Shown here piece by piece: positions 1 through 5,311 of a stretch of 9,557 nucleotides of DNA (positions are counted from its first letter, which is position 1; every line of letters begins with the position of its first letter). Source of the stretch: an uncultured Prevotellaceae bacterium (lineage in GTDB: Bacteria > Bacteroidota > Bacteroidia > Bacteroidales > Bacteroidaceae); assembly GCA_946539475.1 (NCBI GenBank), contig CAMNHM010000101.1:1-9557 (forward strand), read 5' to 3'. Position numbers and translations under genes: made by a program. The notes beneath the pieces are model-generated. The model searched no databases, was not told the DNA's origin, and saw only the letters and a list, made by a program, of their open reading frames with translations.

Positions 1-307
1 GGCGGTTGAAGTTCCACGTCTCGGCGTCCGACGTCAGGCAGACCGTCGTGTCGGTGTGGCGTAAGTACCATCGCTCTTCGTAAACCATGGCCCGCAGCAG
101 GTCATAGAGCATCTGCGAACTCTCCGTCAGCCGCGTCGTGTCGACCCGTGCCAGCAATGCTGCTGCACTGTCCGCATCAGCAAACACCACATTCTCAGCC
201 GCGCGGAGCAAGCGCTTCTGCGGCAAGTCGCGCAGACTCCATGCCGTGCCGCCCACAACGGCCAGCACCAGCATTGCGACGATGATTCCAATAGTCTTTC
301 TTTTCAT
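1..307 (-). CDS. N-terminal part of a membrane-anchored or exported protein, possibly TPR-type (partial)
   Basis: The first 102 codons are present and the gene runs off the left edge. The start ATG (307-305) follows a good Bacteroidetes promoter by about 20 nt. Residues 1-5 are basic (MKRKT) and 6-23 are a hydrophobic helix, so this is a signal anchor or signal peptide without a clear lipobox cysteine. After it comes a helical stretch containing ADADSAAALLARVDTT, which resembles the 'DSAL.LL..I' helix found near the N-terminus of many Bacteroidetes membrane-tethered TPR proteins, some of which carry kinase or LuxR-type output domains. That family assignment is inferred from one short motif. 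The C-terminal part that would show the function lies outside the window, so no function is assigned. The gene is separated from the upstream transporter operon by 203 bp with its own promoter, so it is probably transcribed independently. Confidence 0.75.
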   Translation of the reverse strand, partial: MKRKTIGIIVAMLVLAVVGGTAWSLRDLPQKRLLRAAENVVFADADSAAALLARVDTTRLTESSQMLYDLLRAMVYEERWYLRHTDTTVCLTSDAETWNFNR

Positions 308-329
308 GCCGTTTTCTGTTTTGACGCTG

Positions 330-361
330 CAAAGGTACGGCAATTCTGCGACTCCTGCAAG
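330..361 (-). promoter_or_regulatory. Bacteroidetes-type promoter for the partial gene at 1-307
   Basis: On the minus strand TACCTTTG (337-330) matches the -7 consensus TAnnTTTG. A TTG (360-358) lies exactly 20 nt further upstream, in the place of the -33 element. The expected start of transcription leaves a leader of roughly 15-20 nt before the ATG at 307. Confidence 0.75.
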
Positions 362-362
362 C

Positions 363-395
363 GAAAGGGATGGAAAAAGCCCTTCCATCCTTTTC
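363..395 (-). terminator. Hairpin, candidate terminator of the SMR-EamA operon
   Basis: The arms are 363-375 and 383-395, with a 7-nt loop. The inner 8 bp (GGATGGAA / TTCCATCC) are perfect and four further outer pairs extend the stem past one G:U (plus strand) or C:A (minus strand) position. It lies directly upstream of the promoter of the next minus-strand gene, where the transporter transcript should end. Downstream on the minus strand there is only a short CTTTCG rather than a long U-tract, so terminator activity is inferred. On the plus strand the T-run after the inner stem pairs with the outer left arm. Confidence 0.4.
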
Positions 396-435
396 CTTCT
401 GACAACCAACGACTTAGTTTCCGTATTTCCATCTC

Positions 436-459
436 TTTTCCACCTGTACTAGTGGAAAA
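436..459. other. Small inverted repeat in the 308-510 intergenic region
   Basis: A perfect 8-bp stem (TTTTCCAC / GTGGAAAA) with an 8-nt loop lies 52 nt beyond the EamA stop codon. No U-tract follows on either strand. It could be a transcript-end stabilising hairpin or a protein-binding palindrome. I see no further structure in the rest of this 203-bp gap apart from the hairpin at 363-395 and the promoter at 330-361. Confidence 0.3.
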
Positions 460-510
460 AGACAGCTGGTCGCAGCACTGCGAAGCATGGAGCCGGCCGG
501 CGACACAGCC

Positions 511-1464
511 CTAAGACTTCCATCTCCACGTCTTCCTGACGATTTTGGAAATGGTGTGGGTAATGGTACGCAGACGGAATCCCTCGGCCGAGCGCTTTCC
601 CAGCACAACGAGCAAAACCGCAGAGAGAACGAGCAGAATGCCAATGACGAGACGCCCAGTTAGCGACTCCCCGAAGACCATCACGCCGATGGCTACGACT
701 GTCAAAGGCTCCAAGGCTCCCATGATAGCCGTTGGCGTGGCTCCGACTTCATGTACAGAGATGGTCATCAGCACCAGCGAGAGTACTGTCGGCACCAGTC
801 CCAGCCAGCAGGCAAAGAACCAGGAGCGAGGCGATGGTGGCAACATGAGGTGCAAGTCGGGCGAGGTAGTGGAATAGACAGCCAGTGAGAGCATACACAC
901 CAGCAGCACGTAGAACGTGAGCTTCAACGACGACATACGGATGCTGGACTGATTAACCACCACGATATATACGGCATAGGTGAGCGAGGAAATCATCACC
1001 AACAGGATGCCCACGGTGCTGAGTGCGACGCCCGAGCCGCCACGATAGAGAAGGGCGATGCCTGCCAACGCCAACAGGATAGAGACGACGGTACTCGTCG
1101 TGACTCGCTCCTTGAAGAACGCCGCCATGATGACTGCCACCATCACGGGATAGACAAAGAGGATGGTGCTGGCGACGCCGGCATCCATGAAGTGGAAACT
1201 CTGGTAATAGGTGATGCTCGATGCTGCAAAGAGCAACCCCAAAGAGCCCAGCACCTTTGCCTCCTGAAGATTGATGCTGAACGACTTACGCTCAGCGACA
1301 AGCATAACTCCCAGCATCAGTACTGCCATCGAGAAACGGTAGAATAGAACAGAAGAGGTGTTTACGCCTTCAGCGTAGAGCGGCAGGGCTCCAAACGGAT
1401 TGGTGCCATAGCAGACAGCAGCCAGTATGCCGCAGATGATTCCTTTATGTCGTGACAGTGCCAT
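511..1464 (-). CDS. EamA-family (drug/metabolite transporter) permease
   Basis: This is a 317-residue inner-membrane permease of the DMT superfamily with about ten hydrophobic helices in two tandem EamA repeats (roughly residues 8-140 and 150-290). Recognisable family features are an early GILAAVCYGTNPF segment, the 'STILFVYPVMVAVIMAAFFKE' end-of-repeat pattern in repeat 1, and its counterpart 'TAIMGALEPLTVVAIGVMVFGE' in repeat 2. The C-terminal tail is basic and cytoplasmic. The substrate is unknown; amino acids, nucleosides or other small metabolites are typical for the family. The frame stays open upstream to 1689, but that extension runs antiparallel to nothing sensible and overlaps the SMR gene. 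The ATG at 1464 is chosen because it overlaps the SMR stop codon by one base (TAATG), a layout expected for translational coupling. It is co-transcribed with the SMR gene. Confidence 0.88.
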   Translation of the reverse strand: MALSRHKGIICGILAAVCYGTNPFGALPLYAEGVNTSSVLFYRFSMAVLMLGVMLVAERKSFSINLQEAKVLGSLGLLFAASSITYYQSFHFMDAGVASTILFVYPVMVAVIMAAFFKERVTTSTVVSILLALAGIALLYRGGSGVALSTVGILLVMISSLTYAVYIVVVNQSSIRMSSLKLTFYVLLVCMLSLAVYSTTSPDLHLMLPPSPRSWFFACWLGLVPTVLSLVLMTISVHEVGATPTAIMGALEPLTVVAIGVMVFGESLTGRLVIGILLVLSAVLLVVLGKRSAEGFRLRTITHTISKIVRKTWRWKS

Positions 1465-1787
1465 TACGCAATCGTTTTTAACCCTATAATCGACACGATG
1501 AGCGTTGTCAGGAAGAACAGTCTCCAGAACGTAGCTGGTTCGCGGAAGACGAATATACCGATGACAACAGCACCGACGGCCCCGATACCCGTCCATACGG
1601 GGTAGGCCGTACCCAACGGGATGGTCTGCGTGGCTTTTGCCAACAACACCGCACTCAACACATAGAGCATGGCAAAGCCAGATATCCACGTCAGATACTC
1701 CGTTCCACTAATACCCTTGGCTCGCCCGAGGCAATAGGTGAAACCTACCTCGCACAGCCCTGCTAAAATCAGAATAATCCAGTTCAT
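1464..1787 (-). CDS. Small multidrug resistance (SMR/SugE-like) transporter
   Basis: This 107-residue protein has four hydrophobic helices and the SMR length. The essential membrane glutamate is at E13 in AGLCEVG. The GTAYPVWTGIGAVGA segment (residues 59-73) is characteristic of the SugE/Gdx side of the family, whose studied members export guanidinium or quaternary ammonium ions as dual-topology dimers. Compared with E. coli SugE/Gdx, positions 16, 17 and 22 are F, T and R rather than W, A and K, and the usual AYAVW is AYPVW, so the substrate cannot be assumed to be guanidinium. The frame is open to 1823, but that ATG lies inside the promoter. The ATG at 1787 has an AGGG site 9 nt upstream, whereas the ATG at 1793 is too close to it. 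It is the first gene of the operon with the EamA permease. Confidence 0.88.
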   Translation of the reverse strand: MNWIILILAGLCEVGFTYCLGRAKGISGTEYLTWISGFAMLYVLSAVLLAKATQTIPLGTAYPVWTGIGAVGAVVIGIFVFREPATFWRLFFLTTLIVSIIGLKTIA

Positions 1788-1796
1788 AATCATGAT

Positions 1797-1800
1797 CCCT
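1797..1800 (-). promoter_or_regulatory. Ribosome-binding site deciding the SMR start
   Basis: AGGG on the minus strand lies 9 nt before the ATG at 1787 but only 3 nt before the ATG at 1793. This favours the start giving MNWIILILAG, which also aligns the membrane glutamate at position 13 as in characterised SMR proteins. Confidence 0.5.
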
Positions 1801-1812
1801 TTTTTGGAGGTG

Positions 1813-1820
1813 CAAAGGTA
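1813..1820 (-). promoter_or_regulatory. -7 element of the SMR-EamA operon promoter
   Basis: TACCTTTG (1820-1813, minus strand) is a match to the Bacteroidetes -7 consensus. No clear TTTG is visible about 20 nt upstream, so the -33 element is weak or absent. The implied leader to the ATG at 1787 is under 25 nt, too short to hold a guanidine riboswitch. Confidence 0.65.
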
Positions 1821-1910
1821 CATATTTTCTTGGAGATAATAGGGGAAAAGAGAAAAAAATATGGCGGGACGAAACAGTTAGGCACGATTATTGCTGTAGG
1901 GTTACTGAGA

Positions 1911-1916
1911 AAGGAG
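1911..1916 (+). promoter_or_regulatory. Strong Shine-Dalgarno site for the J-domain gene
   Basis: AAGGAG ends 10 nt before the ATG at 1927. It is noteworthy because most genes in this window have no recognisable Shine-Dalgarno site. The upstream part of the 139-bp divergent gap (1788-1926) shows no convincing plus-strand TAnnTTTG promoter. Confidence 0.55.
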
Positions 1917-1926
1917 ATGAGACATT

Positions 1927-2607
1927 ATGGCATTCATTGACTACTACAAGATTCTGGGGGTAGAAAAGAACATCCCACAGAAAGACGTGAAGAAAGCATA
2001 CCTGAAAAGGGCAAAACAGTTCCACCCCGACCTGCACCCGGACGACCCGAAGGCAAAGGCAAAGTTCCAGGCGCTGAACGAGGCGTACGACGTGATCGGC
2101 GACCCTGAGAAGCGACGGAAGTACGACCAGTACGGCGAGCAGTGGCGTCAGGCGGAGCAGTTCCAAGGAGGCTTCGGCGGCAGCTCGACGGGCGGCTCGC
2201 CATTTGAGGGCTTCGACTTCAGCAGCTTCAAGGGCGGCGGGTTCAGCAAGTTCTTCGAGGACCTGTTCGGAGGAGGCTTCAGCGGCAAACGGACGGGCGG
2301 ACAGTCGGACGGTTTCAGTAGTGGCTTCGGCGGTTTCGGCGGTGCTCAGGCGCAGCCGATGGTAAGCCAGGCATCGATAGATATCGACATGTACACAGCA
2401 CTGCTTGGCGGCGAGATAGTGATTGGCCTCGCAGACAGCCAGAAGCTACGGCTGAAGGTGAAAGCGGGCACGCAGCCAGGTACGAAGGTACGGCTGCGAG
2501 GCAAGGGCAGCGACGGTGGCGACGTGATACTGACAATCAACGTGAAACTGCCAACGACACTGACAGAAAGGCAGAAGATGCTGCTTGAGCAGATGCGTCT
2601 GTCATGA
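1927..2607 (+). CDS. cbpA: CbpA-like J-domain co-chaperone lacking CTD-I
   Basis: This is a 226-residue DnaJ-family (Hsp40) co-chaperone that should stimulate the ATPase of DnaK in the cytoplasm. A J domain (about residues 4-69) carries the HPD motif at 33-35 and the 'NEAYDVIGDPEKRRKYD' end. A Gly/Phe/Ser-rich linker covers about 78-142. The last 80 residues (about 148-226) match the second C-terminal beta domain of CbpA-type proteins, seen in IDIDMYTALLGGEIVI, the KLRLKVKAGTQPGTKVRLRGKG-type strand pair, GDVILTINVKLP and the final LTERQKMLLEQM helix. CbpA proteins are usually about 300 residues with two such domains. Here the first domain, with the main hydrophobic client pocket, seems absent, and the usual insert after the RGKG motif is shortened. 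There is no zinc-finger region. No cbpM modulator gene lies next to it. A paralogue elsewhere may be the full co-chaperone. Confidence 0.9.
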   Translation: MAFIDYYKILGVEKNIPQKDVKKAYLKRAKQFHPDLHPDDPKAKAKFQALNEAYDVIGDPEKRRKYDQYGEQWRQAEQFQGGFGGSSTGGSPFEGFDFSSFKGGGFSKFFEDLFGGGFSGKRTGGQSDGFSSGFGGFGGAQAQPMVSQASIDIDMYTALLGGEIVIGLADSQKLRLKVKAGTQPGTKVRLRGKGSDGGDVILTINVKLPTTLTERQKMLLEQMRLS

Positions 2608-2646
2608 CGAAAGGACGTTTTTAAGACGAAAGAACGTCATTTCGTC
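2606..2646. terminator. Hairpin spanning the convergent stop codons of cbpA and kdsB
   Basis: The arms GACGAAA (2606-2612) and TTTCGTC (2640-2646), then one G/A mismatch, then GACGTT (2614-2619) and AACGTC (2633-2638) give a 13-bp interrupted stem with a 13-nt loop. Both stop codons (2605-2607 plus, 2639-2637 minus) lie in the stem. The convergent genes are only 29 bp apart. No long U-tract follows in either direction, so it may be a weak bidirectional terminator or a transcript-end barrier. A 13-bp direct repeat with one mismatch (2606-2618 and 2625-2637) overlaps it. Confidence 0.5.
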
Positions 2647-3386
2647 CTCTCGTCCAAGAGGAAGACCTCAGCTCGGCGAAGGTCGTCGGGAGTGTCGATG
2701 CCTATGGTCTCTTCGTCGGTGAGCCCCACCTTGATGCGGTAGCCATTTTGTAGCCAGCGCAGCTGCTCTAGGCTTTCTGCCTGCTCGAGAGGACTTGGAG
2801 GCAGGAGGGTGACGGCACGAAGCACATCGCGGCGATAGGCATAGAGGCCGAGATGCTTGAGGAAGGGGAAGGCGTCGAGCCACTGGCTGCGGTCGATGCC
2901 ACGGACGAAGGGTATGGGGCTACGGCTGAAATAGAGGGCATAGCCGTTGACGTCGCATACGATTTTCGGCGAGTTAGGATTCTCGACCTGGTCGATGGTG
3001 GCGAAAGGCTTGCCGATGGTGGCAATCTGCGTCTGTGGATCGTCGAAGAGGCTGATGAGCGTCTCGAGCTGTGAGGGGCGCACGAAGGGCTCATCGCCCT
3101 GAATGTTGATGATGACGTCGGCATCGGTGGCGATCGTTGTGGCGGCCTCCTCGATGCGGTCGGTGCCGCTGCGATGGTCGGCACGCGTCATGACGGCCCG
3201 TCCGCCGAAGCCTTCTACGACGTCGAAGATCCGTTGGTCGTCGGTGGCCACCCATGCCTCGTCGAGGACACTGACGGCCTGTTCGTAGACGCGCTGAATG
3301 ACGGGCTTGCCTCCGAGAATGGCCAGCGGCTTTGCAGGAAAGCGTGTGGAGGCATAGCGTGCAGGTATGATTGCGATGAACTTCAT
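2637..3386 (-). CDS. kdsB: 3-deoxy-manno-octulosonate cytidylyltransferase (CMP-KDO synthetase)
   Basis: The enzyme activates KDO with CTP to give CMP-KDO and pyrophosphate in the cytoplasm, the step before KDO is added to lipid A. The protein has 249 residues, almost the same as E. coli KdsB (248). The N-terminal nucleotide-binding signature is IIPARYASTRFPAKPLA (residues 6-22). The magnesium-binding aspartate is in NIQGDEPFV (D98). Family motifs SPKIVCDVNG (139-148), HLGLYAYRRDVL (178-189), LEQAESLEQLRWL (200-212) and the terminal IGIDTPDDL (228-236) follow in the expected order. The frame is open to 3413, but the first eight or nine extra residues come from the leader and promoter; ATG at 3386 gives the conserved MKFIAIIPAR start. 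No Shine-Dalgarno site is visible. It is transcribed alone, convergent with cbpA and divergent from the MORN gene. Confidence 0.97.
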   Translation of the reverse strand: MKFIAIIPARYASTRFPAKPLAILGGKPVIQRVYEQAVSVLDEAWVATDDQRIFDVVEGFGGRAVMTRADHRSGTDRIEEAATTIATDADVIINIQGDEPFVRPSQLETLISLFDDPQTQIATIGKPFATIDQVENPNSPKIVCDVNGYALYFSRSPIPFVRGIDRSQWLDAFPFLKHLGLYAYRRDVLRAVTLLPPSPLEQAESLEQLRWLQNGYRIKVGLTDEETIGIDTPDDLRRAEVFLLDERTK

Positions 3387-3410
3387 AGTGATGATATTGT
3401 TTTTATTGTG

Positions 3411-3418
3411 CAAAGGTA
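3411..3418 (-). promoter_or_regulatory. -7 element of the kdsB promoter
   Basis: TACCTTTG (minus strand, 3418-3411) matches TAnnTTTG, 24 nt before the kdsB ATG. The -33 region is only T-rich and has no clear TTTG. This promoter is divergent from that of the MORN gene; the 156-bp gap between the start codons holds both. Confidence 0.65.
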
Positions 3419-3489
3419 CGAATAAGCGAGCGAAAAAACGAATCAGTTACAAATAATTCTTAATTCTTCTACCCAAAATCTTAAAATAC

Positions 3490-3520
3490 TTGCTCGCGTG
3501 GGCTTTTTTTCGTACTTTTG
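3490..3520 (+). promoter_or_regulatory. Promoter of the MORN-repeat gene
   Basis: TTG (3490-3492), 20 nt of spacer and TACTTTTG (3513-3520) fit the Bacteroidetes -33/-7 arrangement. The start of transcription should fall near 3525-3530, leaving a very short leader before the ATG at 3543. This position also shows that an in-frame ATG at 3498 is inside the promoter and is not the start. Confidence 0.75.
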
Positions 3521-3542
3521 GAGGTTGAAAAAACGGAAGACT

Positions 3543-4661
3543 ATGCGCATACGATATATCATCATCATCATGAGCATGTTGCTCACCACAGCGATGGCCT
3601 CGGCACAGAGCATCACACTGGGCTCGTGCACGACGCGCGACGGCGGCGAGTACAACGGCGAGATGACCAAGGGTCAGCCCAACGGCAAAGGAAAAACAAC
3701 ATGGAAAAACGGCAACTGGTACGAGGGCGACTACGTCAAAGGCAAGCGACAGGGCAACGGCACCTACGTCTTCGCCGACGGCGAGCGCTACGAGGGACAG
3801 TGGCTCGACGACCACCAGCACGGACAGGGCACCTACTGGTTTCTGAACAATAACCGCTATGAGGGACTCTGGTACAGCGACTACCAGCACGGGCACGGCG
3901 TGATGCACTACTTCAACGGCGACGTCTACGACGGACAGTGGTACCAGGACAAGCGCCACGGACGGGGAAAGTACACCTTCGCCAGCGGTGCCTACTACGA
4001 CGGTGAGTGGAAGGACGACCAGAAGAACGGCGAGGGAACCTTCAGCTGGGGCGACGGCTCGACCTACGAGGGTCAGTGGGCGAACAACAAACGCAACGGC
4101 AAGGGAACATACCGATATGCCAGCGGCGACCTCTACGTCGGGCAATGGGTCGACGACCTGCAGGAGGGCAAGGGCATCTACCGCTTCCAGAATGGCGACA
4201 TCTACGAGGGCGACTACGCCAAGGGTGCCCGCACAGGCAGCGGCATCATCAGATATGCCAACGGCGACCAGTACACGGGGCAGTTCCGCGACGGCGACAA
4301 GAACGGGCAGGGCACCATCGTCTGGGCTACGGGCAACACCTACCAGGGACAGTGGCAGAACGACAAGCCTAACGGCAAGGGAAAGCTGACGACGAAGCAG
4401 GGCGACATCGTGGAGGGCACCTTCCGCAACGGACAGCCCGACGGCGAGTGCATCGGCCACCTGGCTGACGGCTCGAAGTTCAAGGCGACTTTCAAGGAGG
4501 GGCTACGCAACGGCCCGAGCATTGAGGAGACAAAGGACGGTCAGCGTTTCGAAGGCAGCTACGCCGGCGGCAAGCGCGACGGCCGCTTCGTGGAGAAGGA
4601 CCGCAACGGAAACATCACCGCGCAGGGCTCGTACGTGCAGGGGCTCAGGCGAGTGGAATAG
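3543..4661 (+). CDS. Secreted MORN-repeat protein (14 repeats)
   Basis: The protein has 372 residues. Residues 1-21 form a signal peptide (basic MRIR, hydrophobic core, MASA before Q22), so it should be exported to the periplasm or cell surface. From residue 36 to 357 it consists of fourteen consecutive units of exactly 23 residues, of the type YEGQWxxDxxxGxGTYxxxxGDx, with no insertion or deletion. The first twelve are good MORN units and the last two diverge (they lose several glycines). A 15-residue tail ends the protein. MORN arrays form long twisted beta-hairpin sheets and in eukaryotes act as membrane-lipid or protein-binding scaffolds. In Bacteroidetes their role is largely unknown and I assign no function. 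There is no lipobox and no C-terminal sorting domain. A G-rich site is weak (GGAAG, 4 nt spacing). The gene has its own promoter and is 82 nt ahead of the YhcH gene on the same strand. Confidence 0.9.
   Translation: MRIRYIIIIMSMLLTTAMASAQSITLGSCTTRDGGEYNGEMTKGQPNGKGKTTWKNGNWYEGDYVKGKRQGNGTYVFADGERYEGQWLDDHQHGQGTYWFLNNNRYEGLWYSDYQHGHGVMHYFNGDVYDGQWYQDKRHGRGKYTFASGAYYDGEWKDDQKNGEGTFSWGDGSTYEGQWANNKRNGKGTYRYASGDLYVGQWVDDLQEGKGIYRFQNGDIYEGDYAKGARTGSGIIRYANGDQYTGQFRDGDKNGQGTIVWATGNTYQGQWQNDKPNGKGKLTTKQGDIVEGTFRNGQPDGECIGHLADGSKFKATFKEGLRNGPSIEETKDGQRFEGSYAGGKRDGRFVEKDRNGNITAQGSYVQGLRRVE
3648..4613 (+). repeat. Fourteen in-frame 69-bp coding repeats (MORN units)
   Basis: The 69-nt period encodes the 23-residue MORN units. 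The DNA units are diverged but share blocks such as TACGAGGGACAGTGG (for example near 3789) and variants of it. The exact period with no slippage suggests growth by unit duplication followed by divergence under a constant structural length. Confidence 0.85.
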
Positions 4662-4677
4662 AAAGCCCCACCCTATC

Positions 4678-4700
4678 GCCTCCTCCGCGAAGGGAGAGGC
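4678..4700 (+). repeat. C-rich/G-rich hairpin in the MORN-YhcH gap, possible dispersed element
   Basis: GCCT and CTCC (with one bulged C) pair with GGAG and AGGC around the loop GCGAAG. The AAGCC at 4663-4667 could alternatively pair with GGCTT at 4698-4702. No U-tract follows, so it is not a classic terminator. The C-rich run and complementary G-rich run followed by TTGCAGATG look like short intergenic hairpin repeats I associate with Prevotella and Bacteroides genomes, but copies elsewhere cannot be seen here. Confidence 0.35.
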
Positions 4701-4743
4701 TTGCAGATGACATCTAAAACTATCAAAAAGAACAATAGCGACT

Positions 4744-5190
4744 ATGATTATCGACACACTGGACAACCTCGCGAAGTATGAGGCTGTGAACCCACTCTTC
4801 AAGAAGGTGGTGGAGTTCATCGAGAAGAACGACCTGACCACAATGGAGGCAGGCAAGTATAACATCGAGGGCAACGACCTCTTTGTAAATATCGTCACAG
4901 CAAAAGGACGCACCCCCGACGCTGCCGTGCTGGAGACACACCGTAAGATGATCGACATACAGATACCTCTCTCTGGCCCGGAGACCTTCGGCTATACACC
5001 ATTGTGCCGACTGCCGGAGGAGACGTACAACGCGGAGAAGGACATCACGAAATATGCAGACCTGATGGCCGAGAGCTTCATCGACTGCCAGCCGGGCATG
5101 TTCGCCATCTTCTTCCCACAGGACGGTCATGCACCCTGCATCAGCATGGCGCCGGAGATTAGGAAGGCGATATTCAAGGTGAGAGTTTAG
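4744..5190 (+). CDS. YhcH/YjgK/YiaL (NanQ/EbgC-like) family protein
   Basis: This 148-residue protein has the cupin-like fold of the YhcH/YjgK/YiaL family (DUF386), which is usually about 150 residues. Visible family motifs are the N-terminal MIIDTLDNLAKY, the LETHRKMIDIQIPLSG block (residues 63-78, with E64 and H66 as likely metal ligands), FGYTPLC (82-88) and FFPQDGHAPC (123-132, with H129 as another ligand). E. coli NanQ (YhcH) is a sialic acid anomerase, and EbgC belongs to the same family. So a role as a sugar anomerase is plausible but the sugar is unknown: no nan or other catabolic genes are nearby, and glgB is the next gene. The last three codons and the TAG stop are part of the 7-bp repeat array at 5180-5291. 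No Shine-Dalgarno site or clear promoter is visible in the 82-nt gap upstream, so read-through from the MORN gene is likely. Confidence 0.9.
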   Translation: MIIDTLDNLAKYEAVNPLFKKVVEFIEKNDLTTMEAGKYNIEGNDLFVNIVTAKGRTPDAAVLETHRKMIDIQIPLSGPETFGYTPLCRLPEETYNAEKDITKYADLMAESFIDCQPGMFAIFFPQDGHAPCISMAPEIRKAIFKVRV

Positions 5191-5291
5191 AGTTGAGAGA
5201 TGAGAGTTGAGAGTTGAGAGATGAGAGTTTAGAGTTGAGAGATGAGAGATGAGAGTTGAGAGTTTAGAGTTGAGAGTTGAGAGTTTAGAGA
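5180..5291 (+). repeat. Array of sixteen 7-bp units (TKAGAGW)
   Basis: Parsing from 5180 gives sixteen uninterrupted 7-bp units, each TGAGAGT, TTAGAGT, TGAGAGA or TTAGAGA. Only position 2 (G/T) and position 7 (T/A) vary. With A, B, C and D for those four units the order is ABCAACABCCAABAAD. The 112-bp stretch has no C on the plus strand. The first two units contain the last codons and the TAG stop of the YhcH gene, and the array ends 20 nt before the glgB start codon. Confidence 0.97.
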
Positions 5292-5311
5292 CTTTTGTTA
5301 GTTGATTAAAT

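Noticed and set aside
138..877. Plus-strand frames at 138-452 and 545-877
   Set aside because: The first is antisense to the partial gene and its promoter, the second is antisense to the EamA gene. Neither has a promoter, ribosome-binding site or recognisable protein features.
1465..1689. N-terminal extension of the EamA gene
   Set aside because: The extra 75 residues are antisense-free but read the SMR gene in another frame and have no similarity to a permease N-terminus. The TAATG coupling supports the start at 1464.
1788..1823. Guanidine riboswitch ahead of the SMR gene, or a start at 1823
   Set aside because: The -7 box at 1813-1820 leaves a leader of under 25 nt, too short for a riboswitch, and places the 1823 ATG upstream of the transcript start.
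3447..4460. Long open frame on the minus strand opposite the MORN gene (337 codons)
   Set aside because: It is the antisense of a repetitive, GC-rich coding sequence, gives a low-complexity Val/Leu/Ala-rich translation, and overlaps both divergent promoters.
5180..5291. CRISPR array
   Set aside because: Units are contiguous 7-mers with no spacers, and no cas genes are present.
5290..5297. glgB promoter -7 box (GACTTTTG) just after the 7-bp array
   Set aside because: It lacks the TA of TAnnTTTG and has no TTG at the proper distance, so it is too weak to annotate.
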